Positions 21,526-34,947 of a stretch of DNA of 64,000 nucleotides are shown in pieces. Location: positions 66,977,617 through 67,041,616 of the forward strand of contig CM056383.1 in assembly GCA_029718625.1 (NCBI GenBank). Reading direction: 5' to 3'. The number at the start of each line of letters is the position of its first letter. Positions within the stretch are counted from its first letter, which is position 1. The notes beneath the pieces were generated by a model that did not search any database, was not told the DNA's origin, and worked only from the letters and a program-made list of their open reading frames with translations. Source of the DNA: Synaphobranchus kaupii (Eukaryota > Chordata > Actinopteri > Anguilliformes > Synaphobranchidae). Both the position numbers and the translations under genes were made by a program.

Positions 21526-22409
21526 GGCATGGTCAGGATTCAAGTCTTGACCATGGATCTCATCAGTGTTCTTAAAATCATAATAAACATAAAAAATAAA
21601 CTATGCCTCAGCTGGATAAAGCTCCTGGGAGCGCAGTTAGAAACTATTTAAAAACTGCCAAGGAGAATGGAAAGTACAATTTCCCAATTATGAGTCCAAA
21701 TGAATGAAAAAATGAATGTTATCTTTAACAGAAAAATGATATGGTCTCTCTTCCCCGAGTAGAAAACAATAATTCAAGGCTAGGCACATAATGTGCAAAA
21801 TGGAACAAAGTTGTGCTTTGCGATCTGGTTCGCTTTTAAAAGGAGCCTAATGCTGCCAGGGAGCTCTCCTTGACCCTGACACTAAATCTGAAAGGCACTC
21901 AAGTGAATTCATCCCACCCCCAAATGGGAAGTACTTATTTTTCCAAAATCTCCCTGGAAAATTACTGTGATTTTCTTGCACCTGGCAAGGCGCGGAAAAC
22001 ATTTAATTCATGGCGCTTACATTGGCTAATTTCTGTACTCGGTGAACACAATGGAACCTCACATGGAGCATCATTATGGAGGGGTTTGTTCATTTGCTGG
22101 TGAGCCTCTTGTGCGCTGGCAGTACAAACCCCAGTGTTCACACTCTGAGCGAAGTGGACAGGCTCTGTCGAGATGCACCAAGTGGATTCAAATTTGACAT
22201 TTGTGCATCTGCGAGAGATGATTGTGATTGTTTGGGAATAGAGCCAAGGTGGGATGGAAACTTCCCAGTTCAGTGCACCTGGAAGCAGCCGCCAATCTGC
22301 CTTTTATTCTATACCTCCAACAGTAACAAAAAAAAAAAAACCCAAACCTTAATTAAACTTAAGAATTATACATGTACATAAAAAGTGTCTTTCCTAGGCC
22401 AACACAAGA
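21526..22409. other. Non-coding, nothing recognised
   Basis: No repeat family or convincing exon found. Confidence 0.45.
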
Positions 22410-22928
22410 TTAACCCCTCATATTATGTTCGGGGTCAATTCTTTCCCAATAACTGGTTTGTCTCTTAAAAACCAGTTATCCTTATTTTTTCATCTTGGCA
22501 CTTTGACGTTTCCTTTGGCATTATATGGTAATTGGTAAATGGTAACACGCAATGAACATAAATGTTTTAAAAAGTCCTGTCCCGACTTTGTATACAAAGG
22601 TGTTGTGTGGGGCCATTTGCGGGGTAGCTGTATAAAATGTAAGAAAGAAAAGATGTTTTTTTTAATCTTATTTTCTTTGTGGGTGATTCTGGTGACACAT
22701 TCTCATACAGGTTTTAAACTTCACAAACTTTCACTCGCCTCAGGCTCTGAAATGAGGTGTTTCTTCACAGATTGATAATATTTAGGGATAAAAGGGACTC
22801 AAAAGGTGATGCAAAAAGTGTGAAAAATATTTCTGTTACAATAAGTTTGTGTCAGTTTAAACTTTTGGGGTCAATTTGACCTCAAACATGAAAGACGTCA
22901 TAAAATTGGAACATAATATTAGGGTTAA
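22410..22928. mobile_element. piggyBac-like MITE with TTAA ends
   Basis: Bounded by TTAA at 22410-22413 and 22925-22928. Inverted termini are CCCCTCATATTATGTTC (left) and GAACATAATATTAGGG-like (right). GGGGTCAATT-type segments occur just inside both ends. No transposase. Confidence 0.75.
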
Positions 22929-25129
22929 GGCAACAAGATCAACAAAATCAGCAATATTTTGTAAGTATATCAACACTAGATGTAATTTTAGTTACTGATT
23001 TGGAGATCATTTTGGCAATATTTTGTTTGGCCTGGTTTCACACTACAGCCATTTATCACTCTGTGGGCCGTAATTTTCAAATCACGAACCTGGGGGGTAC
23101 AGGGCTGATTTTGGTTGGAATTCAGTCTTTATGGGCGGACTCTGATTGGCTCAGAGGGTGATTGGGACCCCATATGGGGAAAGCAATTCCCTGTCGATGT
23201 TGCAGTGCAGGACAGCTGGAGCTCCCAGTCTGTTGGGCATGCTTGGTGGCAGTCTGGGGAATTATAGGGCACCAGACGTGGGATTTATGCTTCGTGTTCC
23301 AGCTTGTGCACGGCTTTATGAAGCCGATCTCAAAATAAAATGTGTGAGCGAGCAGGTAAGCAGCGCAGAGAGACAAACACACCTACCTACTGCATCTGTG
23401 GGATTTACAAAAGGGGAAACGTGTCATGTGAGTATACGTACCTATATCTGAGGGACTAGTGCCATTTATAGTTTCAGGAAGAAAACTCTTTTGTAGTTTA
23501 AAATGGGTGATATATGATGTCAGGCTAACACGTTATATTTCAACCAGAACTGTAATAAAGTTTTTCCACAGTAACGTTTGGCTTATGGGATCTGTGTTTC
23601 GTTTTTACCAGTAGAGGGACTCAGATGTCTTCTCTCTGGCCGTCACGGATAATCCCTGTGCGCGTCACGGATAATCCCTCAGTTGCTTTCAGCTTTTCTC
23701 AGTGACATAAAATCGTGGTCATGACGAGCACGAGGACGATGATTATTCAGGGAAATTTGCAATGTACGACGGTTGAACTATTGAACGAAACGCTGCACTC
23801 ATCAAAATGGAGGGCGGAATTGATCCCGGCAGAAGCTATTGAAAGGGAAATGTGCCTCTTGTGTTGAGAAATGGGCTCCGGTTTGTCCAGATGGGCAGAT
23901 CATCCTTCACCCGGTGGGTTCTGCCCTCGATCCGAATGAGTCATTCACAAAACTAGGTCTCTGCTGGAGGGCTGTCAGGGCTGACCCCCTTTTCTCTCTC
24001 TTCATTCAAGGCACGGTGCGCATGGACAATGGTGCCGGGGGCTAAGGGGTGAGGCAGTCGATTTCCCTGTCCATTCCCACCAGCTTGGCACTTCCTGGTG
24101 CCCTCGGTTCCCTTTTGATTTTGATTTTTTTTGTGGTATTGATTGCTTCCGTGCCAACGCCTAGCTAAACTCCACTTTTCACCCTGCCAATCACAATACC
24201 GGATTTAGCTGAACTCATAAATTAGTGTTAAATTAATGGCCATGTGCAATTCTATAATTCAGTTCCCCCTCACTGAATTCCACCCAGCCAAAGCAATGGC
24301 CTCGTTCTCAACGTTTTTGCCAAGTAGTTACGAATCAGTCATTTGGAAAGAAGTTTGGACGGGTGAACCATAAGGCAGACGTACTGTATTGGAAACGGCA
24401 AACTGTGTTTCCATAATTACGTCTTAATAAATCTATAGTGAAAGCACCCACAGTAAGTGTGTCATATACCCTGGTAAGAAACAAACAGACTTTAAAAAAA
24501 GGCCCTGCAAAAGGTAAAATAAAAATATGATAGCTGCAATTCAGTCATATGCTTCTATAGCCGTCTTTACCTGGTATCATATATTTTGGCATTCATTGAC
24601 ACACATTACCTTTTAATATGGTTTTACCCCCTTTGTGCTGTCCTCTTTGACCTTTGCCTGTTTTTGGAGCAGATGTTAACCCCCCCCCCACACATGAAAG
24701 AGTCTCCTCCCAGGTGTCTAATTAGCAACGACACAAAAGCCGCACAGATGTCATAATTGTACCCCTCTGATTACGCCCATTTTATATATCTTTCTTTTCC
24801 TGGTTAGGCGAGCAAAGGCATTGAGTCCCGTCCCATCTCAAGCTGATTATCCATATTGGGATGGAGGTAAACTGTAGCACTGGCTTGTGTTAGAAGCTCA
24901 GAGGAAGGTCATTGAAATGATTGACCTGGAGGAAATGTCATCAAACAAGGTGGACGTAAATTTGATCGAAATAGATACAAGAGTGACTTCAGAGAAGGCA
25001 GATGTCGCCAAAAAATGTGTTGCTATAATCCTTGTATTATGATACATTTACCGTGTAGATGCCTCAGGTGAGGACATGCGGAGAATGTTCTGTTTACCAT
25101 TTTCCTTTTGACACTATACACTTTGTTTT
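22929..25129. other. Non-coding, candidate conserved sequence
   Basis: No gene recognised. Parts at about 24100-24320 and 24700-24960 are repeat-free and look like ordinary unique sequence that could hold conserved non-coding elements; conservation cannot be judged here. Confidence 0.4.
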
Positions 25130-25290
25130 GAAAAAAAAAATAATAATAATTATGGCTTTTCAGCTTTGTTTTATTGGACAGCACAGTGTAGAGAGACAGC
25201 GAGAGAGAGGGAGAGACATGTAACCTTGTAGCGCGGTGGGATTCGAACCGCCAACATCGCGGCTCGCAATGAGCATGTGGATGGTGTCCT
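25130..25290 (-). mobile_element. tRNA-derived SINE-like element
   Basis: On the minus strand a B-box-like GGTTCGAATCCC (about 25236-25248) is followed by a CT-rich stretch, then TGTCCAATAAAACAAAGC and an (ATT)n/A-rich tail (25130-25150). This is the layout of a tRNA-derived SINE. The 5' boundary is uncertain and no cloverleaf was found, so it is not a tRNA gene. Confidence 0.5.
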
Positions 25291-25965
25291 ACAGGGTACT
25301 CTGCAAGATGTTCCAACACTATAAACTTTGTGATACTGGTCCATATGGCTATATTTTAATCTTGAAAAGGCTTTTATTGAGTGCAGTACCTTTCCCGAGG
25401 CCTCAGCTGCAGCATTGTCCAATCAGGGATCCATGATCAGTTGGTGCTGAAACCATTGCAACTCATTGCAGCACATTGCAGATGCTTGAATGATCACGCA
25501 ATGTATTATTTAATATATGAATAAAACATTTTGTATTTTAAAATATTCACTAAACTTTGAAATACATTTTCCCCTTGACCAAAAATATATTATTGTCATC
25601 GATTGTAGCTATTAAGCCTCATCGATATTTGCACACACAATATTAGTATGCATTTGTGTAGTCTGCTGCACTTTTTTCCGCAAAAGTTATCAGTTGTTTT
25701 ATTAATGTGTATGGCTTCCCACAGCAATTAAAGTATGATTCATACTAGTGTGATTATTATTGTCTGTTTTTTTTTCCACATTTCTGAAAAGCGATTGAAA
25801 ATTGAACGTCTGTCTCTGGAAGGATCATGGGAAAAGGAAGAAAGACACGGGGGCAGGGATTTCCCTTGGGGGAGACGAGCGCTGCGAGGGCCTTTTTCAA
25901 ATGCGACGGCGAGTGAGGCGGACTGTTTTTGTTTAGACGGGGAACAGCCTGAATTCCCCCGGGGC
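25291..25965. other. Non-coding, nothing recognised
   Basis: Reading frames around 25735-25970 exist on both strands, but neither shows a domain or good splice context. Confidence 0.45.
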
Positions 25966-26095
25966 ACATTACATTACGTTACATTATTTATCTGCCTTGA
26001 ACGTGGCTTTAGTCAGGGTGACTTCCATAGCTTACATTTCTACATATTTATGCAGCTGGATGTTTGCTGAAGCAATTTGGGTTAAGTACCATCAC
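25966..26095 (+). mobile_element. Degenerate SINE-like repeat, copy A
   Basis: ACATTACATTACGTTACATT lead-in, then a region similar to the copies at 32745-32890 and 35763-35910, including a TTATGCAGCTGGATGTTTGC segment and GGGTTAAGTACC. Strongly decayed. Confidence 0.5.
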
Positions 26096-29000
26096 GCCGA
26101 AGGTTACAACAGAAGATTCCCTGACTACTACTCATTGTTCTGTGACATTTTATAGTGGTTATTCCGTAAACCTAAGCTGGCAAAGCGTATATTTTGTTCC
26201 ACAGAGCAAACATACAAGAGGCAATGTAAGCAAAATGATAAATTGTGTTTGGGTTTTGAGCAAAACAAACATTTTTTTATTCCCATGTATATAATATGCA
26301 AAGTACTGGTTCCCTGTACTGCAGTATCTGTGGTCTTGCATTGATTTGAATGGGATTTTTGGTCCGATCAAATAGCTGAGGTGATGATATACTTGGTACC
26401 ATCTTATAAAAGCATGGCATTTGTGATAAAAACCAGTTGGCAGTAGTCCATCATAGATAGGCTTCTCTTTATGAAGTCAAATCTGTCCTTTTAACATGCT
26501 GTGTAGCTGTGTCTCATTTAAATGATGGTGAATCCAGTCCGTAGATCTATGTTTTGGAAAATGAGATTCTGCTCTAAAGGTCAGAAAAATCTGATAATCT
26601 TTGTCAAGTGAAGTCAAATAGTTCAGTGAAATGTAAATCTGTGTCATGTCACCCCCCCCCCTATCTCTAAAGTTCACAGTTATTTTTGCCCTAATTTCTC
26701 TCGGGGATGGGAGATGATAACGTAACGTCGTTGCGTAATCGTGACACCGTGGCCTGAATGTGGAGCCACATCTGGCCCGATGCGCTGCGCACGTAACCAT
26801 GAAAGCTTGTGTCAGTCGGGCCGCCTGACGCCACGGTTGCGTAAGAAGACTTAGCTCCCCAGCCTACAGGCATCCACTTCAGGGAGAAGCATTATGGTCT
26901 TTGTGCCTCGGTGATTGCCTGTGTACCCGGGGTGGTCCTTTGATGTCATCTGCTTCTTATCAAACGGTTAGTCCCCTCTGGTGGGTCGGGAGTGTGGGAT
27001 TAAAATGAGCTTTTGGGAAAGGGGGAATGTTAGTTAAGCGGTCGTTGGGACATCGGGACGGCAGCCAGAGGCTTGTATGGTCTCACTATAAGTTATTGGA
27101 TAATGGGGCTGTACCTCTGTAGCAAACTTTGTGGTAGGCCTAGTAGATAAGTATCACTATGACATACTTGAGACTCAGTAGGTTAGTAGAGTAGGACTAC
27201 AAACAGGAGCTGATTAGGGTGGGATTTGAAGTTTTTGTTATACCATCTCACTGACTGACAAACTAATGGAAACTAATTTGACAGGGAATGAATGAATGAT
27301 TGATTGATCTTCTTAGCCTGTTCTGCTAACACGTACACAATTTGTTACAAATTTGTTATTTGTTTTTAAATTGAGAGGAAATGATAAGGGAATTAAGGGT
27401 CCTTATTTTTGTAAATGAGATTTATTCACGCTGAAATAGACACACACAAATTGAAATCCCCCAGTTGTGACATTGGATGTGAACCTTCCTGACCTTTGAC
27501 CCCTGGGGTCCCCTGGTATGGACGGTCAGCAGCTAATGTGGTGAGAATCCCAGCGAGCACTAGCGCCAGGATTTGTAAATGAGTGGCATGCGTCAACCGA
27601 AGGGTTTATTTATTCCCCCGTGTTTCCCATTGATCGCGTTGCTCCGGTCCCCAGCAATGGAAATTGATTGGAAAACAGTGATTGGTTGTGCTTACAGGGG
27701 GGGGGCTCAAGGTTGAAATGCAGAATCACATCCGTGGCACACCCCTGACTCTAGTTAGGAAGTTAGAGGTGCAGATTCTAGGAGACAAAAAAAACCTGGG
27801 AGCCAGATTTGGGGAGCCCTCTAAGGGTAGGATGACTTTACCCACACAGGTGTTGTGCACAAAACCATTTGGACTGTAGGTTTTTCATACTGGTACGGGA
27901 CATATGTTGACCGTGTGCCTCTACCATTTGGGTGCAGATGGGACAGTCACATGACTAATAGCATGCCCCCCCCAGTGGTGTCCAGTATTGCGGAGGGTCA
28001 CTGCAGACTGAGCCATAACCTCGAATGGACGTCTGGAGAGAGGAGGGATCTACTGAAGAGGCTTTCACTGGAGAGTGGAGTCATGGTAAGAGTCTTCAAA
28101 CGGATCATTCACACATGCTTTTCCCTTGTTTTATGAAATCTCTCTTAATTCGTAAAAAAATTCACAGCAGAAAGAACAATATGGAATCCCATTGAGGAGG
28201 CAAGAAGGGGAAATTATTAATATTATCAATAAATGATTGTTGTGGCAACGGATGGAAGAACTTACTGCCTCATAGCTGCTTACCTGCTTCAATATTTCTG
28301 ATTTTGAATTTGTGATGATTGACTTGTATTATATAGATTTCAACATCGGTATAGATTTCTGAATGCCATTAACTTATTTACTATAAACATTGTTTTGTAC
28401 AAATCAAAATACTATATTGTAGTGGATACAGTGAATCCTACACTCATATTTGTAAATTCATCAATTGAACTATTCTTGGCTTTAGGCCCTTTTGTTTTTG
28501 ATTTGGGACAGAATTTTGCAAAGCAAAATTGCAGATGGAAAACTTTGGTGGATTTACTTGGAAATGGCTTTTTTCAACATAGCTTAATGGGCCATATGTA
28601 CTGCAATTATAAGGCTCTGGGGGGATGTTAAGGGAATATTATTGGTTGAAAATCGCAGTCGCTGTACAGTCATTATCGGCATATAAAATGTCAACTCTCC
28701 TGCATTAGATCATCATTATCTCTTTATAACACATGACAGTATTAGATATCATTACCAGGAGATGTATTTCACCTATCATAACTAGAATGATTATGTGAGG
28801 TCATGATTTGATTTATGGAAGATATAATGTACGACTGAACATGGTTATTATTATGCACATAAACCTTTAGGCTTGAGTTAATTGCGTTAGTACACAGTTG
28901 GCCCTGACTATCTTAGTACACAATTAGCACTGCGATTACAGGTGTTTCTGTTGCCATCTGTCTTGGGCAAGAAGTAGATTTTAGTAGGTATACTTGTATG

Positions 29001-29616
29001 GTTTTATGTATGTATGTATTTTATATATGCCTGTGTGAATGTATGATCTATGTAAGGAAAACCTTAAGGCAGTTTTCTGAGGCTGTGAATTATAATTATA
29101 TGGTAATGATATGGCCACATATACATATATAGTATTTCCACATGGCAAGCCTTACAATGGAACAAAATGTCCATTGTTCTTTCAGTGTTTGTGATGCAGC
29201 GTTTAGAATACTGGGCTTTGCAGAGCCTTCCACATCAAATGCTCCATTAAAATGTAGCTGTACCATATGTAACTGGGTTATGGAAAGTTAAAGGTATAAA
29301 GCTGTCATTTTAACTGTATAACGGCCTCCGGGAAGACTTTTGTCTGCAATAGATTTGTCTTTGAAGTGACAGCTTTTGCCAGGGAATCCGGGCGTATGTG
29401 ACCCGTTGCGGAATTTCATGTTTGACAGATATATTCACAAGTTTTCCTGTGAAGGTGCTGAAGGATTCCGCAGATGGGTGCCTGTGATGGAAATCACATG
29501 CTTCTGAAGTGGGTGCGGGGCAAACATGGTGTGTCTTGTCTGCAACATGGATGAGATTCCCTCTGTAGCTCTGTGAGGTCGCGTTCTTGTGTATTGATCT
29601 CATCGGAGTTTGTTTG
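26096..29616. other. Non-coding, largely unique sequence
   Basis: No gene or clear transposon found. A 60-base segment at about 29160-29220 recurs at about 33860-33925. A CpG-richer stretch lies at 26700-26840. Confidence 0.4.
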
Positions 29617-31824
29617 ACGAGGCAGTACAGCCAGGCTCAGTGAGTTAAGGAGGCGGTACAGCCAGGCTCAGTGAGTTAAGGAGGCGGTACAGCCAGGCTC
29701 AGTGAGTTAAGGGGGCGGTACAGCCAGGCTCAGTGAGTGTAGGAGGCGGTACAGCCAGGCTCAGTGAGTTAAGGAGGCGGTACAGCCAGGCTCAGTGAGT
29801 GTAGGAGGCGGTACAGCCAGGCTCAGTGAGTGAAGGAGGCAGTACAGCCAGGCTCAGTGAGTTAAGGAGGCGGTACAGCCAGGCTCAGTGAGTGAAGGAG
29901 GCGGTACAGCCAGGCTCAGTGAGTTAAGGAGGCGGTACAGCCAGGCTCAGTGAGTGAAGGAGGAGGTACAGCCAGGCTCGGTGAGTGAAGGAGGCGGTAC
30001 AGCCAGGCTCAGTGAGTGTAGGAGGCGGTACAGCCAGGCTCAGTGAGTTAAGGAGGCGGTACAGCCAGGCTCAGTGAGTTAAGGAGGCGGTACAGCCAGG
30101 CTCAGTGAGTTAAGGAGGCGGTACAGCCAGGCTCAGTGAGTGAAGGAGGCTGTACAGCCAGGCTCAGTGAGTTAAGGAGGCGGTACAGCCAGGCTCAGTG
30201 AGTTAAGGGGGCGGTACAGCCAGGCTCAGTGAGTGTAGGAGGCGGTACAGCCAGGCTCAGTGAGTTAAGGAGGCGGTACAGCCAGGCTCAGTGAGTTAAG
30301 GAGGCGGTACAGCCAGGCTCAGTGAGTTAAGGGGGCGGTACAGCCAGGCTCAGTGAGTGTAGGAGGCGGTACAGCCAGGCTCAGTGAGTTAAGGAGGCGG
30401 TACAGCCAGGCTCAGTGAGTTAAGGAGGCGGTACAGCCAGGCTCAGTGAGTTAAGGGGGCGGTACAGCCAGGCTCAGTGAGTGTAGGAGGCGGTACAGCC
30501 AGGCTCAGTGAGTTAAGGAGGCGGTACAGCCAGGCTCAGTGAGTGTAGGAGGCGGTACAGCCAGGCTCAGTGAGTGAAGGAGGCAGTACAGCCAGGCTCA
30601 GTGAGTTAAGGAGGCGGTACAGCCAGGCTCAGTGAGTGAAGGAGGCGGTACAGCCAGGCTCAGTGAGTTAAGGAGGCGGTACAGCCAGGCTCAGTGAGTG
30701 AAGGAGGAGGTACAGCCAGGCTCGGTGAGTGAAGGAGGCGGTACAGCCAGGCTCAGTGAGTGTAGGAGGCGGTACAGCCAGGCTCAGTGAGTTAAGGAGG
30801 CGGTACAGCCAGGCTCAGTGAGTGAAGGAGGAGGTACAGCCAGGCTCAGTGAGTTAAGGAGGCGGTACAGCCAGGCTCAGTGAGTGTAGGAGGCGGTACA
30901 GCCAGGCTCAGTGAGTAAAGGAGGAGGTACAGCCAGGCTCAGTGAGTTAAGGAGGCGGTACAGCCAGGCTCAGTGAGTTAAGGAGGCGGTACAGCCAGGC
31001 TCAGTGAGTGAAGGAGGCTTTACAGCCAGGCTCAGTGAGTAAAGGAGGCGGTACAGCCAGGCTCAGTGAGTTAAGGAGGTGGTACAGCCAGGCTCAGTGA
31101 GTGTAGGAGGCGGTACAGCCAGGCTCAGTGAGTAAAGGAGGCGGTACAGCCAGGCTCAGTGAGTTAAGGAGGCGGTACAGCCAGGCTCAGTGAGTTAAGG
31201 AGGCGGTACAACCAGACTCAGTGAGTTAAGGAGGCGGTGCAGCCAGGCTCAGTGAGTGAAGGAGGCGGTACAGCCAGGCTCAGTGAGTTAAGGAGGCGGT
31301 ACAGCCAGGCTCAGTGAGTTAAGGAGGCGGTGCAGCCAGGCTCAGTGAGTGAAGGAGGCGGTGCAGCCAGGCTCAGTGAGTGAAGGAGGCGGTACAGCCA
31401 GGCTCAGTGAGTTAAGGAGGAGGTACAGCCAGGCTCAGTGAGTGAAGGAGGTGGTACAGCCAGGCTCAGTGAGTTAAGGAGGCGGTACAGCCAGGCTCAG
31501 TGAGTGAAGGAGGTGGTACAGCCAGGCTCAGTGAGTGTAGGAGGCGGTACAGCCAGGCTCAGTGAGTTAAGGAGGCGGTACAGCCAGGCTCAGTGAGTTA
31601 AGGAGGCGGTACAGCCAGGCTCGGTAAGTGAAGGAGGCGGTACAGCCAGGCTCAGTGAGTTAAGGGGGCGGTACAGCCAGGCTCAGTGAGTTAAGGGGGC
31701 GGTACAGCCAGGCTCAGTGAGTGAAGGAGGAGGTACAGCCAGGCTCAGTGAGTTAAGGAGGCGGTACAGCCAGGCTCAGTGAGTTAAGGAGGCGGTACAG
31801 CCAGGCTCAGTGAGTGAAGGAGGC
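29617..31824. repeat. 31-bp minisatellite, about 71 copies
   Basis: Tandem array of the unit GGAGGCGGTACAGCCAGGCT + CAGTGAGTTAA. Variants differ mainly at the 3' end (GTTAA, GTGTA, GTGAA, GTAAA) and at GGAGGCGG versus GGGGGCGG or GGAGGAGG. Units carrying TTAAGGGGGC recur at 30203, 30327 and 30451, a spacing of 124 bases or four units. A block of about 12 variant units starting at 29707 recurs in the same order at 30451. There are no unique spacers, so this is not a CRISPR array. Confidence 0.97.
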
Positions 31825-32744
31825 TGACGCCTGTCGTCTGCCACCAGGTTGGATGGGGTAGATGTAAGGGCTGTCCCACGGATGACCCTGTTCTCATAGG
31901 AAGTAAATTTTTTATGAAAATCTGTCGTTCGTTTAACTGAAAGGGCGACCAGTGTGGTGATGAGATGTTATGATAGAAAACGGAATTGTTCCTTAACAAC
32001 TTGGAGTTATGTTTAAGCTGCATTTAAGGAAAGGTCCAAAAAAAATAAATAAAAAAATTTCAAAAAGAATATTCTTGCTAATCGTACTGTATTAACGTAG
32101 TGATTAACATTAAAAGCCTGCATTTTTAATACAACCGTACCCTCAGGTAGAGACTTTTTTTATTTTTTATTGAAAAGTTACAGTAATAATGAAGTATTCT
32201 TCTGGCTCTGTTTTATGCATTGGCTGTGTTTAATGAGCCTGTGTGCCCATTCAACATCAAACTGAAGCATTTCGGACCCCCTGGCGAGTGCGCAATGTCA
32301 TCAATGCCTTGTGTGTTTATGGTGAAGCAGCTTGGCGGTGTTTTGGCAGCTCCTGAAAGAAAGAGACGCAAACATAAATGGCGGTAGATAATCCGGCTAT
32401 GAAGGAATACCCTCTGGATGGCACGTTTCGCTTCTTCCTTTAGTGCAATACTGTAAATATTTACTCTGCCTTCTCCGTGCCCCTGTAGACCCCACATGGA
32501 GACAGCCGCGTCTAGGAAGTACCGTGGAGTCAGACACAAAAGATATTAGCGGCTGCCAGAACTGGCTCTCCCGTGAATTGTTTGGACAGGTTGGCTTCCT
32601 CTTCCTCTTCTGATTTTTTTGATACCTTGTTTTTAATTTCTCACTTCAAACTGCTTCAGATCCTGGCTCGCGGTTCTCCAGTCGAGCACCACTTTTTTAT
32701 CAACGCAAAGCGCTGGAGTTTTACTTCGTACAGTACAGTTATTC
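31825..32744. other. Non-coding, nothing recognised
   Basis: No gene, RNA or repeat identified. Confidence 0.45.
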
Positions 32745-32890
32745 GCCATCACATTTTGGCCTTAAGCAGATACTCTTATCCAGAGCAACTTACACTGATG
32801 ACATTGTTGTACATGCAATGCAGTTGTATAGCTGGGCATTTACTGAAGCAGTAGGTGCCTTGCTTAGTGGTACAACGTTCGGCAGCACCC
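32745..32890 (+). mobile_element. SINE-like repeat, copy B
   Basis: Contains TTAAGCAGATACTCTTATCC, AGAGCAACTTACACTGATGAC, GCTGGGCATTTACTGAAGCA and GTACAACGTTCGGCAGCACC, ending near GGGAATCGC. The most complete of three copies of this teleost-type repeat in the window. Confidence 0.6.
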
Positions 32891-34763
32891 CAGCTGGGAA
32901 TCGCTTATTTTGTGTTCCCATCTTCCAGATTTTAAACCGGCACTGAACCAGAAACTGTGGACAAATAAAACAACGATTTGGTAATATAATTATCATAAAA
33001 CAATAAAAAATATTCAGCTGTGAATGATGTGGTGTAATTTATTTGAAACACACGTGTGCGGTTTTTGGTGTAGTCTTTTGGAACTGAGTATCGGTGACAT
33101 TTTATAAAAGATTGGATCTATCTGTACTCAGTTTCTGTGGTTTAATCATAGCTTGTCCTTGCACTGACTTGCACAGTCAGAGATATAAGAAAGCTATAGT
33201 GCTATTGTTAGCTGTATGGATTCACTAGTGTGGCATACATTAGAGAGAGAGAGCTGAGGGCATGTTTGCATTAGACTGCTGTTTGACCACTTGATGACGT
33301 GCGAGCGAATCTGGCCAGAGGAAGAGATGGATGCAACTGGGGCATGGTGATTGTGCGTGCGTGAGCGCGAGTGTGCGCGTGTGTGTGTGTGTGTGTGTGT
33401 GTGTTTGGGTATGCGTGCGTGTGTGTGTGTTGCATAAGGACTGCAGAGATAGGCTGATAGGAGTGTGTGTTTATTTTTATCTGTTGGGGTCTTATGCAGT
33501 GGAGTCTCTCAGCCGTGCTGCTCTAATGTAAGGGGGACGCGCTTCCACTGGGCGGCCCGAGGCAAACGGGGCTTAGAATAGGTTACGGAATAGCCTTCGC
33601 GAGTGTCCGCGGTCACGCGCCATCCCTTCACGTAACACATGCTCGCGATTAGCCGTTATTCCTCCCTGAACGTCCTTTATTCCCGGTGCGCTGTTCGTCA
33701 ACAAGTACGATTTGATGCGACGTTCACCTCTGATACTTGTAATAATGTTGGCCGCTAGCCTCGCAGAGCAGTTTAGTGTGAATGCTCGAAAACAGTATTT
33801 TGATATCAAAACCCCGATTTAATGACATTCTGTAAGTACTTACTTATAAGGTGAGGTTGCAGAACAAAATGCCCATTGTCCTTTCAGTGTTTGCGATGCA
33901 GTGTTTAGAATACTGGGAATTAACGTGATGACAGTCATGTTAATTCACGTCTAAAATGAATGTGCGCCGCAAAATTAACCGCTGACATTATTGTGTGAGT
34001 AAGTGTTTTCTGCGCTCTTCACTTAAGAGCTCATTGCCACACATGGATGCAGTCGCTCTTGTACATGAGCGAGCAGTCCGATATGACTCAGCCAATCATA
34101 TTGCTTCAGTCACCATAGAGAACCTGCCAACATTGTTAATCATTCAGGGGGTTCAATTATGGATAGTGATAATTAAAAAATGTTTTTTTATTACACTCAT
34201 TTGGGGAGGTTAATGGTCACATCCAGCAGACTACTGATCACACATTCAAATTCAATATTAATTTCTCCATTGAGTGGGTCTCTCAAATCCATTTTGTCTC
34301 CATGGTTTCAGGAGGCTAAAAATCAAAATACAGCTTTGCTCCTTTCGCCTTCCAACGTGTTGTTTTACTGAACTTGCTCTACATCTTCTTTGATTGAGCG
34401 TAGCGAGCCAGTTGGTCTGAAGCGGGAGAGGCAGTTCTGAAGTGGAAACTGCACCAAAAAAAAAAAGCTAAATTAGTTTAATCCACGCTAAATTTGAGTG
34501 CAAATGATTTGGAAAATACCCCCGGCGTGAGGTGTGCAGAGTAGACAGGTTTTCCTTTAATCTGGGAACAGCCGGGAGTTGCCGCGCCAACCGAGAACAT
34601 TTTAAACCCAGCAGGGGGCCGAAATCTGGAGGCTAGGTAAGGGATGGGAACGTTTGCAGGGGAAACTGGATCTCCGCCATTGCCTGCAATGTCAAAAATA
34701 CAGATTGGCGAGCCGGTGGTGCAAGGAAGTGGGGGGAGCTGAGTGTGACTAATGGCTCTGAAG
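32891..34763. other. Non-coding with GT repeat and CpG-rich patch
   Basis: A (GT)n microsatellite lies at about 33376-33430. A CpG-dense patch (about 33535-33660) has no ATG-plus-donor combination that I could support. No gene recognised. Confidence 0.4.
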
Positions 34764-34947
34764 CAGTGATCTTCATTCCTGGCCCTGGCGGGCCGCAGGG
34801 TCTGCCAGTTTTATGAGAGACCGTTTTAGAAACCAGGTGAGGTGAGTTAACTGTGTGTTCGACTGCTTTAATCCAGCAATTAAGTGCTGAGTAACAGCAC
34901 AGACCAGCAGAACCTGCAGCCCTCCAGGACCAGGAATAAGACTGCTG
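34764..34947. mobile_element. hAT-like MITE, diverged
   Basis: Left end CAGTGATCTTCATTCCTGGC, right end the approximate inverse (GACCAGGAATAAGACTGCTG). The interior (ACCAGGTGAGGTGAGTTAACT) is related to the MITEs at 6607 and 57654. Flanks CTCTGAAG and CTCTGTCC are a weak 8-bp duplication. Confidence 0.65.

Noticed and set aside
25225..25275. tRNA gene suggested by GGGATTCGAACC
   Set aside because: Only a B-box is present, with a SINE-like CT-rich 3' part and tail. No cloverleaf arms pair. The same applies to GGGTTCGAACCC at about 35839.
29617..31824. CRISPR-like array
   Set aside because: Units are contiguous with no unique spacers, and the context is a vertebrate genome.
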